From UBA1444 sp964601085 (lineage in GTDB: Bacteria; Bacillota; Negativicutes; UBA1444): a stretch of DNA of 25,020 bases. Below are positions 1-7,220 of this stretch, piece after piece; position 1 is the first letter of the stretch; each line of letters starts with the position of its first letter. The notes beneath the pieces are model-generated. The model searched no databases. It was not told the DNA's origin and saw nothing but the letters and a program-made list of their open reading frames with translations. The stretch is taken from assembly GCA_964601085.1 (NCBI GenBank), contig CAZRLN010000039.1:1-25020 (forward strand). The letters are read 5' to 3'. The translations under genes were made by a program, and so were the position numbers.

Positions 1-36
1 TCGGAGCCGTTTGGCATGCGCGTGGAGTTTCGGCAT
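1..36 (-). CDS. 5' end of an unidentified leftward gene (partial)
   Basis: Only the first 12 codons lie in the window. On the minus strand an ATG (34-36) is preceded, seven bases upstream, by a strong Shine-Dalgarno AGAGGTG (44-50), and the reading frame stays open to the window edge (MPKLHAHAKRLR). The good ribosome site is the main reason to call a gene. Too little protein is visible to assign a family. It would be divergent from the phospholipase C-like gene, sharing about 196 bp of intergenic DNA. That DNA holds a perfect minus-strand -35 TTGACA (82-87), but I see no convincing -10 at the right distance. Confidence 0.4.
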   Translation of the reverse strand, partial: MPKLHAHAKRLR

Positions 37-197
37 CTGCTTTCACCTCTTTTTTTAATCGCTTGTAATGCACATGTTTCCTGTCAATGAATATTATTCG
101 GCGGCTGCCGGGAAAGTCCCTTTTGAAACGGGGGATTTTCGTCAACAGGATAACGGAATCTTTACATTGTCTTAACCGACCGAATCGGCCACGGCGC

Positions 198-203
198 TAT
201 AAT
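198..203 (+). promoter_or_regulatory. -10 element upstream of the phospholipase C-like gene
   Basis: A consensus TATAAT lies 30 bp before the ATG at 233, which suits transcription starting around 210. No good -35 hexamer is present at 16-18 bp upstream, so this is either an activator-dependent promoter or a chance match. A purine-rich ribosome site (GGGGGTGGGA) sits between it and the start codon. Confidence 0.4.
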
Positions 204-232
204 GAGGATAGAGGGCGAGCGGGGGTGGGAAG

Positions 233-952
233 ATGAATCCGATTGCACATGTGTTGTTGGCTACGGCCTCGCCACTGCAACGATTTGTTGACAAACCGGC
301 CGTGACGCATGCTTTCTGCAATGTTCAGGCGCTGCGTATTTTGTCTTGCGACGCACTGCTTCCTCCTGTGGAGTTTTTCGGCGCCTATTTAAGCGAGATC
401 AATCGCGGCGGCTATTGGGCCGATAGTCAATGGAAAAATATCGATCATTATCTGGAGGCGGAGAGTGGCCGTGGAATTTGGCCATTCGGAAATGCCTTGG
501 ATACCTTTCAGCAATACTTTTATTGGGCAATTAAAGAAGCGCGCCGGGGAAATCGCCGCAAGGCGGCTTTCTTTTTAGGAGCGGCGGCTCATTTGGTGCA
601 AGATCTTTGCGTGCCACACCATGCTCGCGGCAGAATGTTCAATGGGCATCAGGATTATGAAGTTTGGGCGATGAAATATTGTAGGGACTATGCGGTGAAT
701 AGCCAAGGGAGCTATTTGGACGGTCACCGGGTAGGCGACCTGTTGTTGGCGAATGCCCGGATTGCGGCTGAAATGTTGGATGCGGTCGATCTGGATAAAG
801 GGGCTGTCGATTATGAAGGGGTCACGGCGGTGGCGCTGCCGCTGGCGCAGCGCTCCACGGCTGGGCTGTTCGAGTATTTTCACCGGATTGCGTTGAAATC
901 CAGTGTTTTTACCCGCCGATCAACAACGCCATCGTCTGTCATCGTTGCCTGA
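233..952 (+). CDS. Zinc-dependent phospholipase C-like protein
   Basis: The 239-residue protein resembles the zinc-dependent phospholipase C / S1-P1 nuclease fold. The diagnostic metal-ligand block is H120-x3-D124-x5-H130, followed by H139-x3-E143. This matches the order of the B. cereus PLC ligands H118, D122, H128, H142 and E146, with a shorter last loop. H26 and the D71/H72 pair are candidates for the remaining ligands. Known relatives hydrolyse phosphatidylcholine or related lipids outside the cell. Oddly, no clear signal peptide is present, and there is no Trp placed to become the mature N-terminus, which supplies a zinc ligand in secreted PLCs. The protein may therefore be cytoplasmic, or a nuclease or lipid-turnover relative. 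A GGGGGTGGGA ribosome site supports the start. Its convergent neighbour is a glycolipid synthase, hinting at lipid remodelling. Family assignment is fairly sure; substrate is unknown. Confidence 0.8.
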   Translation: MNPIAHVLLATASPLQRFVDKPAVTHAFCNVQALRILSCDALLPPVEFFGAYLSEINRGGYWADSQWKNIDHYLEAESGRGIWPFGNALDTFQQYFYWAIKEARRGNRRKAAFFLGAAAHLVQDLCVPHHARGRMFNGHQDYEVWAMKYCRDYAVNSQGSYLDGHRVGDLLLANARIAAEMLDAVDLDKGAVDYEGVTAVALPLAQRSTAGLFEYFHRIALKSSVFTRRSTTPSSVIVA

Positions 953-984
953 TCCCCCTCCTCAAGGCGCGATGACTTTTATAT

Positions 985-1025
985 AAAAAACAATCGACCG
1001 GCTTTTGTCCGGTCGATTGTTTTTT
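985..1025. terminator. Bidirectional rho-independent terminator
   Basis: A perfect 11-bp stem, CAATCGACCGG (991-1001) with CCGGTCGATTG (1009-1019), encloses a 7-base loop. It is flanked by six A on the left and six T on the right, giving a U-tract in both directions. It sits between two convergent genes and should end both transcripts. Confidence 0.9.
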
Positions 1026-1057
1026 GGGACAATGTTTTGGAGACTGCGCGGAAAATC

Positions 1058-2191
1058 CTAGGCGGGAAGATCCCGAGCCCATTGCATTTTTTCCAGAATG
1101 ACTTCGGCGATTCGGGAAGCGCCGTCAACGGCTTCGCGAGAAATTGGCGCCGGTGTCGTCTGCGTTGAACTTAAGAAATCTAGAGCTTTGATCAGGGAAG
1201 TTGCATCCGGGGCATACAATCCGAAACTGTTTTTGGAAACATAGTCGATATTGCCGGTTTCCTGCAATCCGACGGCGCCGGTGACCGCCAACGGTCGTTG
1301 CAGAGCCCTCGCTTCCATGATGGTTCCGGGGCCGGCCTTGGTGGCGACGACATCCGCGGCGACCATCAGCCGTTCCATGTTGTGGACGAATCCGAAGACA
1401 TGCGTGGAGGGGTGAGCCTGTTCCCTGTTTTTCAAAAAGTCAAACACGTTGCGATTGTTGCCGGTGACAACGAGAAGTTGCCAATCGGGACGCTGAGTTT
1501 CGATGGCTTCGACAAACTCCGTTACTTTGCCGCCGCCGGCGCCGCCGCTGGTTAACAGAACGGTTTTCTTATTCGGAGCGATTCCTAATTTTTGCCGGAT
1601 GCTGGCTTGGGACTCTTGCGCAGCGAAAAACTTCGGATGGACGGGAAATCCGGTATACATCAGCTTATATTCTGGAATACCATGCTGCAATAGAGCGTGT
1701 CGGGCTTCCTGCGTCGGCAGGAGATACAAGTCGGATTCGTTATACGCCCAGGATGCGTGGATAGTCGCCAGATCGGTGACAACGGTGATCAGGGGAAACT
1801 GGGCCCGCATTTCCCGGCGCGCGGCGCACATGAGGCGCAAGGCGAGCGGATGGGCAACCACAACAAGATCTGGCCGATTTTCGCGAATGACCCGCTTGAT
1901 GTTTTCCTTCGCTTTGGAGTAAACCAGAGCCGATAATAAATCAATCCGTTGCGGTTCGTTGGTAAACCGGAAAAATAAATCGTGCAACCAGATTTGACGC
2001 GTGGAACAGTACCCGTAAATTTCCGGAGCGTTTCGCACCAATGGAACCGCGGTTTCCCGCAGCAAGTCGGTCACCGCGCACCGTGCTTTGCCGCCGTCCA
2101 CTCTTCGGATTGCTTCCATCATTGCATCGGCTGCGCTGCGGTGTCCGCCGCCGGTATCGGAAATCACGAACAGAAGATTGCCGTATGCCAC
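1058..2191 (-). CDS. MGDG synthase / UgtP-like diacylglycerol glycosyltransferase
   Basis: The 377-residue GT28-type glycosyltransferase should move a sugar from a UDP donor to diacylglycerol at the inner membrane face, as plant MGDG synthases and Bacillus UgtP do. The N-terminal MGDG_synth domain opens with SDTGGGHRSAA (residues 11-21), the family's GGGH acceptor-side motif. A TDLATIHASW segment lies near 139-148. The C-terminal nucleotide-sugar domain carries TSGGAGGG near 214-221 and KAGPGTIMEA near 285-294. I chose the GTG at 2189-2191 because GGGAGG lies seven bases upstream. An in-frame ATG at 2207-2209 would add six residues but has no ribosome site. Monocistronic, it ends at the shared terminator. 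It could be a processive glucosyl- or galactosyltransferase; the sugar cannot be read from sequence. Confidence 0.87.
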   Translation of the reverse strand: MAYGNLLFVISDTGGGHRSAADAMMEAIRRVDGGKARCAVTDLLRETAVPLVRNAPEIYGYCSTRQIWLHDLFFRFTNEPQRIDLLSALVYSKAKENIKRVIRENRPDLVVVAHPLALRLMCAARREMRAQFPLITVVTDLATIHASWAYNESDLYLLPTQEARHALLQHGIPEYKLMYTGFPVHPKFFAAQESQASIRQKLGIAPNKKTVLLTSGGAGGGKVTEFVEAIETQRPDWQLLVVTGNNRNVFDFLKNREQAHPSTHVFGFVHNMERLMVAADVVATKAGPGTIMEARALQRPLAVTGAVGLQETGNIDYVSKNSFGLYAPDATSLIKALDFLSSTQTTPAPISREAVDGASRIAEVILEKMQWARDLPA

Positions 2192-2436
2192 AGTAGTTCC
2201 CTCCCGCATTCATAAAATATGAATCGCCACCTTTATTTTGACAGAGTTGGGGAAGAGATGTGTTAAGTCCAAATTAGGGATGTATTAAATTTGGCCTGAG
2301 TTACCGCACGGCCGCATGCTTTCCGTAGGTTTTTCTGCCGAAACCTTGGAGATTTTGATAAGGCAAGGCCGGGCTGGCGGAACAATGTGCAATTGAATTT
2401 AAGAATTTGATAAAGAAGGGATCCTGATCGGCCTAA

Positions 2437-2456
2437 TTAGTGAAATTTATAACTTA
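2437..2456 (+). promoter_or_regulatory. Degenerate second Rex-like site
   Basis: TGAAATTTATAAC (2441-2453) matches TGAAATAAATAAC inside the adjacent Rex-type operator at 11 of 13 positions and lies exactly 23 bp upstream of it on the same strand. Its outer half-sites are degraded (TTAGTGA and AACTTA rather than TTGTGA and AACAA). It could be a weak secondary Rex site or a chance AT-rich match. Confidence 0.35.
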
Positions 2457-2460
2457 TTAA

Positions 2461-2478
2461 TTGTGAAATAAATAACAA
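2461..2478. promoter_or_regulatory. Rex operator
   Basis: TTGTGAAATAAATAACAA is an 18-bp imperfect palindrome whose halves read TTGTGA and, on the other strand, TTGTTA. This fits the known Firmicute Rex operator form (TTGTGA or TTGTTA half-sites with six central bases). It ends two bases before the -35 hexamer of the hydrogenase promoter, so bound Rex would hinder polymerase. Rex is released by NADH, so the operon should be induced when NADH is high. This regulation is inferred from the site. Confidence 0.8.
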
Positions 2479-2480
2479 GT

Positions 2481-2509
2481 TTGGCGAATTAATAAAATTG
2501 CGTTAAAAT
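2481..2509 (+). promoter_or_regulatory. Sigma-A promoter of the hydrogenase operon
   Basis: The -35 TTGGCG (2481-2486) and -10 TAAAAT (2504-2509) are separated by exactly 17 bp. Transcription would start near 2516, giving a leader of about 36 bases before the hydC GTG. Confidence 0.6.
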
Positions 2510-2551
2510 ATAGAAAGTTAAAATTTTCACAAACAGGTGGGAGGTCTTGTC

Positions 2552-3028
2552 GTGAAAGCAACGGTCGACTTCAAGGACATGGACGAAATACTCGCTAAGT
2601 ATCGGTATTCGCCCGGTAGCATCATTGCCATCTTGCAGGACATTCAGGCGAAATATCGGTATATTCCCAAAGAAGTGTTTCCTTTCCTCTCGGAAAAACT
2701 CCACATCAGTACCGCGAAAATCTATAGTGTGGCGACTTTTTATGAAAATTTCTCGTTGCACCCGAAAGGAAAGTACGTGATCAGGGTTTGTGACGGGACG
2801 GCCTGCCATGTGCGAAAGTCAATCCCGATGCTGGAACGGTTGCGCAAGGAACTCAACTTGTCTGAAACCAAAGTGACCACCGATGATTTAATGTTTACGG
2901 TGGAAACGGTATCCTGCTTAGGCGCGTGCGGGTTGGCGCCGGTGCTGACGGTGAATGACAAGGTGTACCCATCCATGACTCCGGACAAAGCCAGCGAACT
3001 ATTGGCGAAACTCAGGGAGGAAGCTTGA
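2552..3028 (+). CDS. hydC: NuoE-like [2Fe-2S] subunit of bifurcating hydrogenase (HydC)
   Basis: This 158-residue protein has the NuoE/HydC fold: an N-terminal helical region, then a thioredoxin-like [2Fe-2S] domain. The cluster ligands are C80-x4-C85 (in CDGTACH) and C122-x3-C126 (in SCLGACGLAP). In HydABC enzymes this cluster relays electrons between the flavin subunit and the hydrogenase subunit. The start is the GTG at 2552, seven bases after GGTGGGAGG. An earlier in-frame GTG at 2537 overlaps that ribosome site and is unlikely. It is the first gene of the operon, one base ahead of hydB, under the Rex-type operator. Its N-terminal motifs and length are normal for the family. Confidence 0.93.
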   Translation: MKATVDFKDMDEILAKYRYSPGSIIAILQDIQAKYRYIPKEVFPFLSEKLHISTAKIYSVATFYENFSLHPKGKYVIRVCDGTACHVRKSIPMLERLRKELNLSETKVTTDDLMFTVETVSCLGACGLAPVLTVNDKVYPSMTPDKASELLAKLREEA

Positions 3029-3029
3029 G

Positions 3030-4904
3030 ATGTTACTACACAGAGAAGATTTGCAGAATGCACGGGAACACTATAAGACGGCATGGGCCGCACAGAAAAA
3101 AAAGATTTTGGTTTGCGCCGGGACGGGTTGTGTCGCGGGAGGTTCTTTGGAGATATATGCCGAGTTGGTTCGGCTGATTGAATCGAAAGGAATCCCGTGC
3201 GCGGTAAGTTTGGAGAAAGAACCGCATGACGATTCGGTTGGTGTCAAAAAGAGCGGCTGCCACGGTTTTTGCGAAATGGGCCCACTGGTTCGAATTGAAC
3301 CGCACGGTTGGTTATATATCAAGGTGAAACTGGAAGATTGCGCTGAAATCATTGAACAATCCATTGTGAGCGATAAAGTTGTGGAACGGCTGACCTATAA
3401 GAAAGATGGGCAGCAGTACCCTACACAGGAGGAAATTCCCTTTTACAAGAAACAAACCCGGATGGTGCTGGAGCATTGCGGACACATCGATGCGACTTCC
3501 CTGCAGGAGTATTTGGCGATCGGCGGCTACAAGGCGTTTGAAAAGGCCTTGTTCGACATGAGCCCGGATGAAATCGTCAAAACCATTGACGAGTCGAATC
3601 TGCGGGGACGTGGCGGCGGCGGTTATCCGGCTGGTCGCAAATGGTCCCAGGTCAAACGGCAGAAATCGGACGTGAAATTCGTGGTTTGCAACGGTGACGA
3701 AGGCGATCCGGGAGCATTCATGGACCGGAGCGTCATGGAAGGCGATCCACACCGGATGCTGGAAGGGATGATGATCGCCGGTATCGCTTGCGGCGCAACC
3801 TATGGTTATATTTATGTCCGTGCGGAGTATCCGCTGGCCATCAGTCGTTTGGAGGAGGCAATCGCCCAAAATCGTGCGTTCGGACTGCTGGGCGAGAATA
3901 TTCTCGGGTCGGGACGGTCGTTTGATATTCACATTAGCAAAGGCGCCGGCGCTTTCGTCTGTGGTGAAGGCAGCGCACTGACCACCTCGATTGAAGGAAA
4001 ACGCGGCATGCCGCGGGTGAAACCGCCTCGTACGGTTGAACAGGGTCTGTATGGGAAACCTACGGTGTTGAACAATGTGGAGACGTTTGCCAATGTGCCG
4101 TTGATTATCAATCGGGGGTCCGTTTGGTATAAATCGATCGGGCCCGAAAAAAGCCCGGGAACCAAGGCCTTTGCTTTGACAGGCAATATTGAAAACACCG
4201 GTTTGATCGAAGTGCCGATGGGGACGACGCTACGGGAAGTGATTTTCGATATCGGCGGCGGGATCCGTGGCGGCGCCGAGTTTAAGGCCGTTCAAATCGG
4301 CGGACCGTCCGGCGGTTGTTTAACGAAGGAACATCTGGATCTGCCGTTGGATTTTGATTCGTTGAAAAAAGCCGGCGCCATGATCGGTTCCGGCGGGTTG
4401 GTCGTCATGGATGAACACACCTGTATGGTGGAAGTGGCGCGATTTTTCATGAATTTTACCCAGAATGAATCCTGCGGAAAATGCGTTCCCTGCCGCGAAG
4501 GTACGAAACGGATGTTGCAGATTCTGGAACGGATTGTGGCCGGCCAGGGCGAAATGGAAGATTTGGACATGTTGCTTGAGCTAGCGGATACCATTTCCTC
4601 CACTGCCCTCTGCGGACTGGGGAAAACGGCGCCTTCGCCGGTGCTCAGCACCATCAAATATTTCCGGGATGAATACGTGGCGCACGTGCGGGACAAACAC
4701 TGTCCGACAAAGACCTGTCAAAAACTGAAGAAGATTGCCATTGACCCGGCGCTATGCCGTGGCTGTTCCAAATGCGCCCGCGGTTGTCCGGTCGGGGCGA
4801 TTTCCGGTCAGATCAAGCAACCGTTTGCGATCGATCAGGCCAAATGCATCAAATGCGGCGCCTGCATCGATACTTGCCCGTTCAAGGCGATAAGGGAGGA
4901 CTGA
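3030..4904 (+). CDS. hydB: NuoF-like flavin subunit of electron-bifurcating hydrogenase (HydB)
   Basis: At 624 residues this is the full multidomain HydB form. Residues 25-110 form a thioredoxin-like [2Fe-2S] domain (C29, C34, C77, C81). The NuoF core follows, with GRGGGGYPAG (193-202) for NADH/FMN, VVCNGDEGDPGAF (218-230) and the [4Fe-4S] ligands C482, C485, C488 and C528. The C-terminus adds a two-cluster ferredoxin domain (C576, C579, C582, C586; C606, C609, C612, C616). Family knowledge: HydB holds the FMN site that couples NAD(H), ferredoxin and H2. The extra C-terminal ferredoxin separates it from ordinary complex I NuoF. GGGAGG at 3015-3020 supports the ATG. It starts one base after hydC ends and is followed four bases later by hydA. 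Confidence 0.95.
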   Translation: MLLHREDLQNAREHYKTAWAAQKKKILVCAGTGCVAGGSLEIYAELVRLIESKGIPCAVSLEKEPHDDSVGVKKSGCHGFCEMGPLVRIEPHGWLYIKVKLEDCAEIIEQSIVSDKVVERLTYKKDGQQYPTQEEIPFYKKQTRMVLEHCGHIDATSLQEYLAIGGYKAFEKALFDMSPDEIVKTIDESNLRGRGGGGYPAGRKWSQVKRQKSDVKFVVCNGDEGDPGAFMDRSVMEGDPHRMLEGMMIAGIACGATYGYIYVRAEYPLAISRLEEAIAQNRAFGLLGENILGSGRSFDIHISKGAGAFVCGEGSALTTSIEGKRGMPRVKPPRTVEQGLYGKPTVLNNVETFANVPLIINRGSVWYKSIGPEKSPGTKAFALTGNIENTGLIEVPMGTTLREVIFDIGGGIRGGAEFKAVQIGGPSGGCLTKEHLDLPLDFDSLKKAGAMIGSGGLVVMDEHTCMVEVARFFMNFTQNESCGKCVPCREGTKRMLQILERIVAGQGEMEDLDMLLELADTISSTALCGLGKTAPSPVLSTIKYFRDEYVAHVRDKHCPTKTCQKLKKIAIDPALCRGCSKCARGCPVGAISGQIKQPFAIDQAKCIKCGACIDTCPFKAIRED

Positions 4905-4908
4905 CACC

Positions 4909-6597
4909 GTGAACACAGAATTTATGATGATTGATAATATGCCGGTGGCTATCGAAGGAGAGAAAAATATCCTCGCCGTGATTCGCAAAGCCGGCATTGA
5001 ACTGCCCACCTTCTGTTATTATTCTGAACTATCGGTGTACGGCGCCTGCCGGATGTGCGTGGTAGAGGACAAGACCGGTGAAATTCATGCATCCTGCTCC
5101 ACGCCGCCGAAGGCCGGCATGGAGATTAAGACCAATACGCCGCGATTGCGCAAATATCGCAAGATGATTCTGGAATTGCTGTTAGCCAATCATTGTCGAG
5201 ATTGCACGACGTGCGAGAAAAACGGCAAGTGCAAGCTGCAGGAACTGGCCCAGCGCTTTGGGATCAAGCAAGTCCGTTTCAATAATACCGCCGGGGAATC
5301 CGAACTGGATACCTCTTCGCTGGCGATTGTCCGCGACAAGAGCAAATGCATCCTCTGCGGCGACTGTGTCCGGATGTGCGAAGAAGTGCAAAATATCGGC
5401 GCCATCGATTTTGCCCATCGTGGCTCCAAAATGTGCATCAGCGCCGCTTTTGACGAGCCGATCGCCAATACGAAATGTATCGGTTGCGGTCAATGCGCCG
5501 CGGTATGTCCGACAGGCGCCATCGTGGTCCGGAATGATACCGCGAAACTTTGGAAGGACCTCAGCGATCCCAATGCTAAGGTTGTTGTTCAGATCGCGCC
5601 GGCGGTTCGCGTTGGCGTCGGTCATGAACTGGGGCTGCCGGAAGGCGAAAATGTCATGGGGAAAATCGTGGCGGCGTTGCGTCGAATTGGCTTCGACGAA
5701 GTATTCGACACGACTACCGGCGCGGATCTGACCGTGTTGGAAGAAGCGGGAGAATTTCTGGCAAAAGTTCAGAAAGGCGAGAAATTGCCGCTATTTACGT
5801 CCTGCTGTCCGGCTTGGGTCAAATATGCGGAGTTGCATCACCCGGAGCTGATGGAGAACATTTCAACCTGTCGCTCGCCGATGCAGATGTTCGGAGCGGT
5901 ACTCAAGGAACATTACGGATATTCACACCGTCGGGTGGTCGTCGTGGCCATCATGCCCTGTACGGCGAAGAAACAGGAAGCGGCGCGCGACGAGTTCAAA
6001 GAGAACGGCATTCCTTATGTGGACCATGTCATCTCCACGCAGGAACTTGTTCAGATGATTCGCGAAGCCGGGATCGTTTTTTCCGAGATTGAACCGGAAG
6101 CCGTCGACATGCCGTTCGGCACGACCAGCGGCGCCGGCGTGATCTTTGGCGTATCCGGCGGGGTGACGGAGGCCGTGATCCGGCGGATTTCCGACGACAA
6201 ATCGGCGCCGGCGCTGCGGGCGATTCCATTCATGGGGGTTCGCGGGCTTCAGGGCGTGAAGGAAACCAGCATCGACTATAACGGTCGGGAAGTCAAGATC
6301 GCGATCGTCAGTGGAATCAAAAATGCCGAAAACCTGATTAAGAAGATGCAACGTGGGGAAAAAAGCTATGACTTCGTGGAAGTGATGGCCTGTCCGGGAG
6401 GCTGCATCTGCGGTGCGGGACAGCCGGTCACAGACAGCGCCGGCAAGAAACGACGCAGCGCGGGTCTGTACGAAACCGACCGGATGAGCACCATCAAGCG
6501 GTCGGAAGAAAATCCGATCACCCGGGCCTTGTACGCAGGACTCCTAAAGGGTAAGGTGCATAAATTGCTTCACGTTCATTATCATGGAAAGGCGTGA
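4909..6597 (+). CDS. hydA: [FeFe] hydrogenase catalytic subunit (HydA)
   Basis: The 562-residue catalytic subunit makes or oxidises H2. The N-terminal [2Fe-2S] domain uses C36, C47, C50 and C63. A His-ligated [4Fe-4S] site has H95, C99, C102 and C108. Two ferredoxin clusters use C147, C150, C153, C157 and C190, C193, C196, C200. The H-cluster motifs are all present: TSCCPAW (L1, C299/C300), MPCTAKKQEA (L2, C351) and EVMACPGGCICGAG (L3, C495, C499). L1 has Ala where many monomeric enzymes have Gly (TSCCPGW). C299 is the expected proton-transfer cysteine. The start is GTG with a GGGAGG ribosome site upstream. HydE/F/G maturases are not in the window, so maturation genes must lie elsewhere. With hydB and hydC this fits the NAD- and ferredoxin-linked bifurcating type. 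Confidence 0.96.
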   Translation: MNTEFMMIDNMPVAIEGEKNILAVIRKAGIELPTFCYYSELSVYGACRMCVVEDKTGEIHASCSTPPKAGMEIKTNTPRLRKYRKMILELLLANHCRDCTTCEKNGKCKLQELAQRFGIKQVRFNNTAGESELDTSSLAIVRDKSKCILCGDCVRMCEEVQNIGAIDFAHRGSKMCISAAFDEPIANTKCIGCGQCAAVCPTGAIVVRNDTAKLWKDLSDPNAKVVVQIAPAVRVGVGHELGLPEGENVMGKIVAALRRIGFDEVFDTTTGADLTVLEEAGEFLAKVQKGEKLPLFTSCCPAWVKYAELHHPELMENISTCRSPMQMFGAVLKEHYGYSHRRVVVVAIMPCTAKKQEAARDEFKENGIPYVDHVISTQELVQMIREAGIVFSEIEPEAVDMPFGTTSGAGVIFGVSGGVTEAVIRRISDDKSAPALRAIPFMGVRGLQGVKETSIDYNGREVKIAIVSGIKNAENLIKKMQRGEKSYDFVEVMACPGGCICGAGQPVTDSAGKKRRSAGLYETDRMSTIKRSEENPITRALYAGLLKGKVHKLLHVHYHGKA

Positions 6598-6602
6598 GTG
6601 AT

Positions 6603-6860
6603 ATGATCATTATCCATGTCTGTATTGGCAGCGCCTGTCATATCAAAGGCTCGTACAATGTCATCAATTCTTTGCAGCAACTGACAGAGGAGTATGGTCT
6701 GGCCGATGTTGTGGATACGCGGGCTGCTTTTTGCCTCGGTCATTGCACCCAAGCCGTATCGGTAAAGATTGATGATGGCGAGGTGCAGAGCGTATCCGGC
6801 GCGACGGTGCGGGATTTCTTCATCAACCAGGTATTGCCGGCCGCAAGCAAACTGGCGTAG
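6603..6860 (+). CDS. Small stand-alone [2Fe-2S] thioredoxin-fold protein 1
   Basis: This 85-residue protein is essentially only the [2Fe-2S] ferredoxin domain of the NuoE C-terminal type. Its ligands are C7-x4-C12 (CIGSACH) and C44-x3-C48 (CLGHC). The ATG at 6603 is favoured because GGAAAGG (6586-6592) lies ten bases before it. A GTG at 6594 overlapping the hydA stop would leave almost no spacing. It follows hydA by five bases and is surely cotranscribed. A role as an extra electron carrier or accessory subunit of the hydrogenase is inference. No substrate-binding or flavin domain is attached. Confidence 0.8.
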   Translation: MIIIHVCIGSACHIKGSYNVINSLQQLTEEYGLADVVDTRAAFCLGHCTQAVSVKIDDGEVQSVSGATVRDFFINQVLPAASKLA

Positions 6861-6882
6861 TGCGGATCACGGAGGGATGGAA

Positions 6883-7131
6883 GTGCAAAAAATGAAAGTG
6901 GAGATTTGTCGGGGAACTTCCTGCCATCTGATGGGGTCGCAGGAATTGATGGAGGTCGTTAAATCCTTGCCGGCCGACCGCCAGGAACAGATCGAATTGT
7001 CGATTGTGGATTGCCTGAAAAGTTGTCGACAAGGCCCTAACGTGCGGATCGACGGCAAACTGTTTTCCGGGCTGACGCCGGAAGAACTTGCGGCGATGCT
7101 GCAGGAAAAGGAAGACGTAGCGGCCGACTGA
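6883..7131 (+). CDS. Small stand-alone [2Fe-2S] thioredoxin-fold protein 2
   Basis: An 82-residue companion of the preceding gene, with the same layout: C9-x4-C14 (CRGTSCH) and C44-x3-C48 (CLKSC). Both share the CxGxxCHxxGS pattern, suggesting an old duplication, though the rest is diverged. The start chosen is GTG at 6883, six bases after GGAGGG. An ATG at 6877 abuts the ribosome site and one at 6892 is too far away. It is the last gene of the hydrogenase operon, 20 bp before a strong hairpin. Its likely job is electron transfer with the HydABC complex, but it is not one of the three core subunits. Confidence 0.78.
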   Translation: MQKMKVEICRGTSCHLMGSQELMEVVKSLPADRQEQIELSIVDCLKSCRQGPNVRIDGKLFSGLTPEELAAMLQEKEDVAAD

Positions 7132-7150
7132 GACGCATGCTGGAACCAAA

Positions 7151-7188
7151 AGGGGCTGCACTGAATTTTCGAATTCAGTGCAGCCCCT
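7151..7188. terminator. Hairpin with TTCG loop between convergent transcripts
   Basis: A perfect 17-bp stem (7151-7167 paired with 7172-7188) is closed by a TTCG loop. On the plus strand only a weak T-run follows. On the minus strand four T follow the stem. It lies 20 bp after the hydrogenase operon and 33 bp after the end of the leftward His/Arg-rich gene, so it probably ends both transcripts or protects the hyd mRNA 3' end. Confidence 0.75.
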
Positions 7189-7220
7189 GATTTATGAAGG
7201 GTTACAACTCTATTCGGAGG

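Larger units (their letters stand above)
2192..2551. other. Intergenic regulatory region upstream of the hydrogenase operon
   Basis: About 360 bp separate the leftward glycosyltransferase from hydC. The right half is strikingly AT-rich compared with the surrounding genes and carries the Rex-type sites and promoter listed separately. The left half (about 2210-2430) shows no convincing ORF, RNA fold or riboswitch. TTGATAA occurs twice (near 2355 and 2407) without clear meaning. No confident leftward promoter for the glycosyltransferase was found. Confidence 0.6.

Noticed and set aside
2375..2391. Possible sigma-54 promoter upstream of hydC (TGGCGG ... TGTGCA)
   Set aside because: The GG to GC spacing is one base too long and the -24 block departs from TGGCAC; the sigma-A promoter at 2481-2509 is better.
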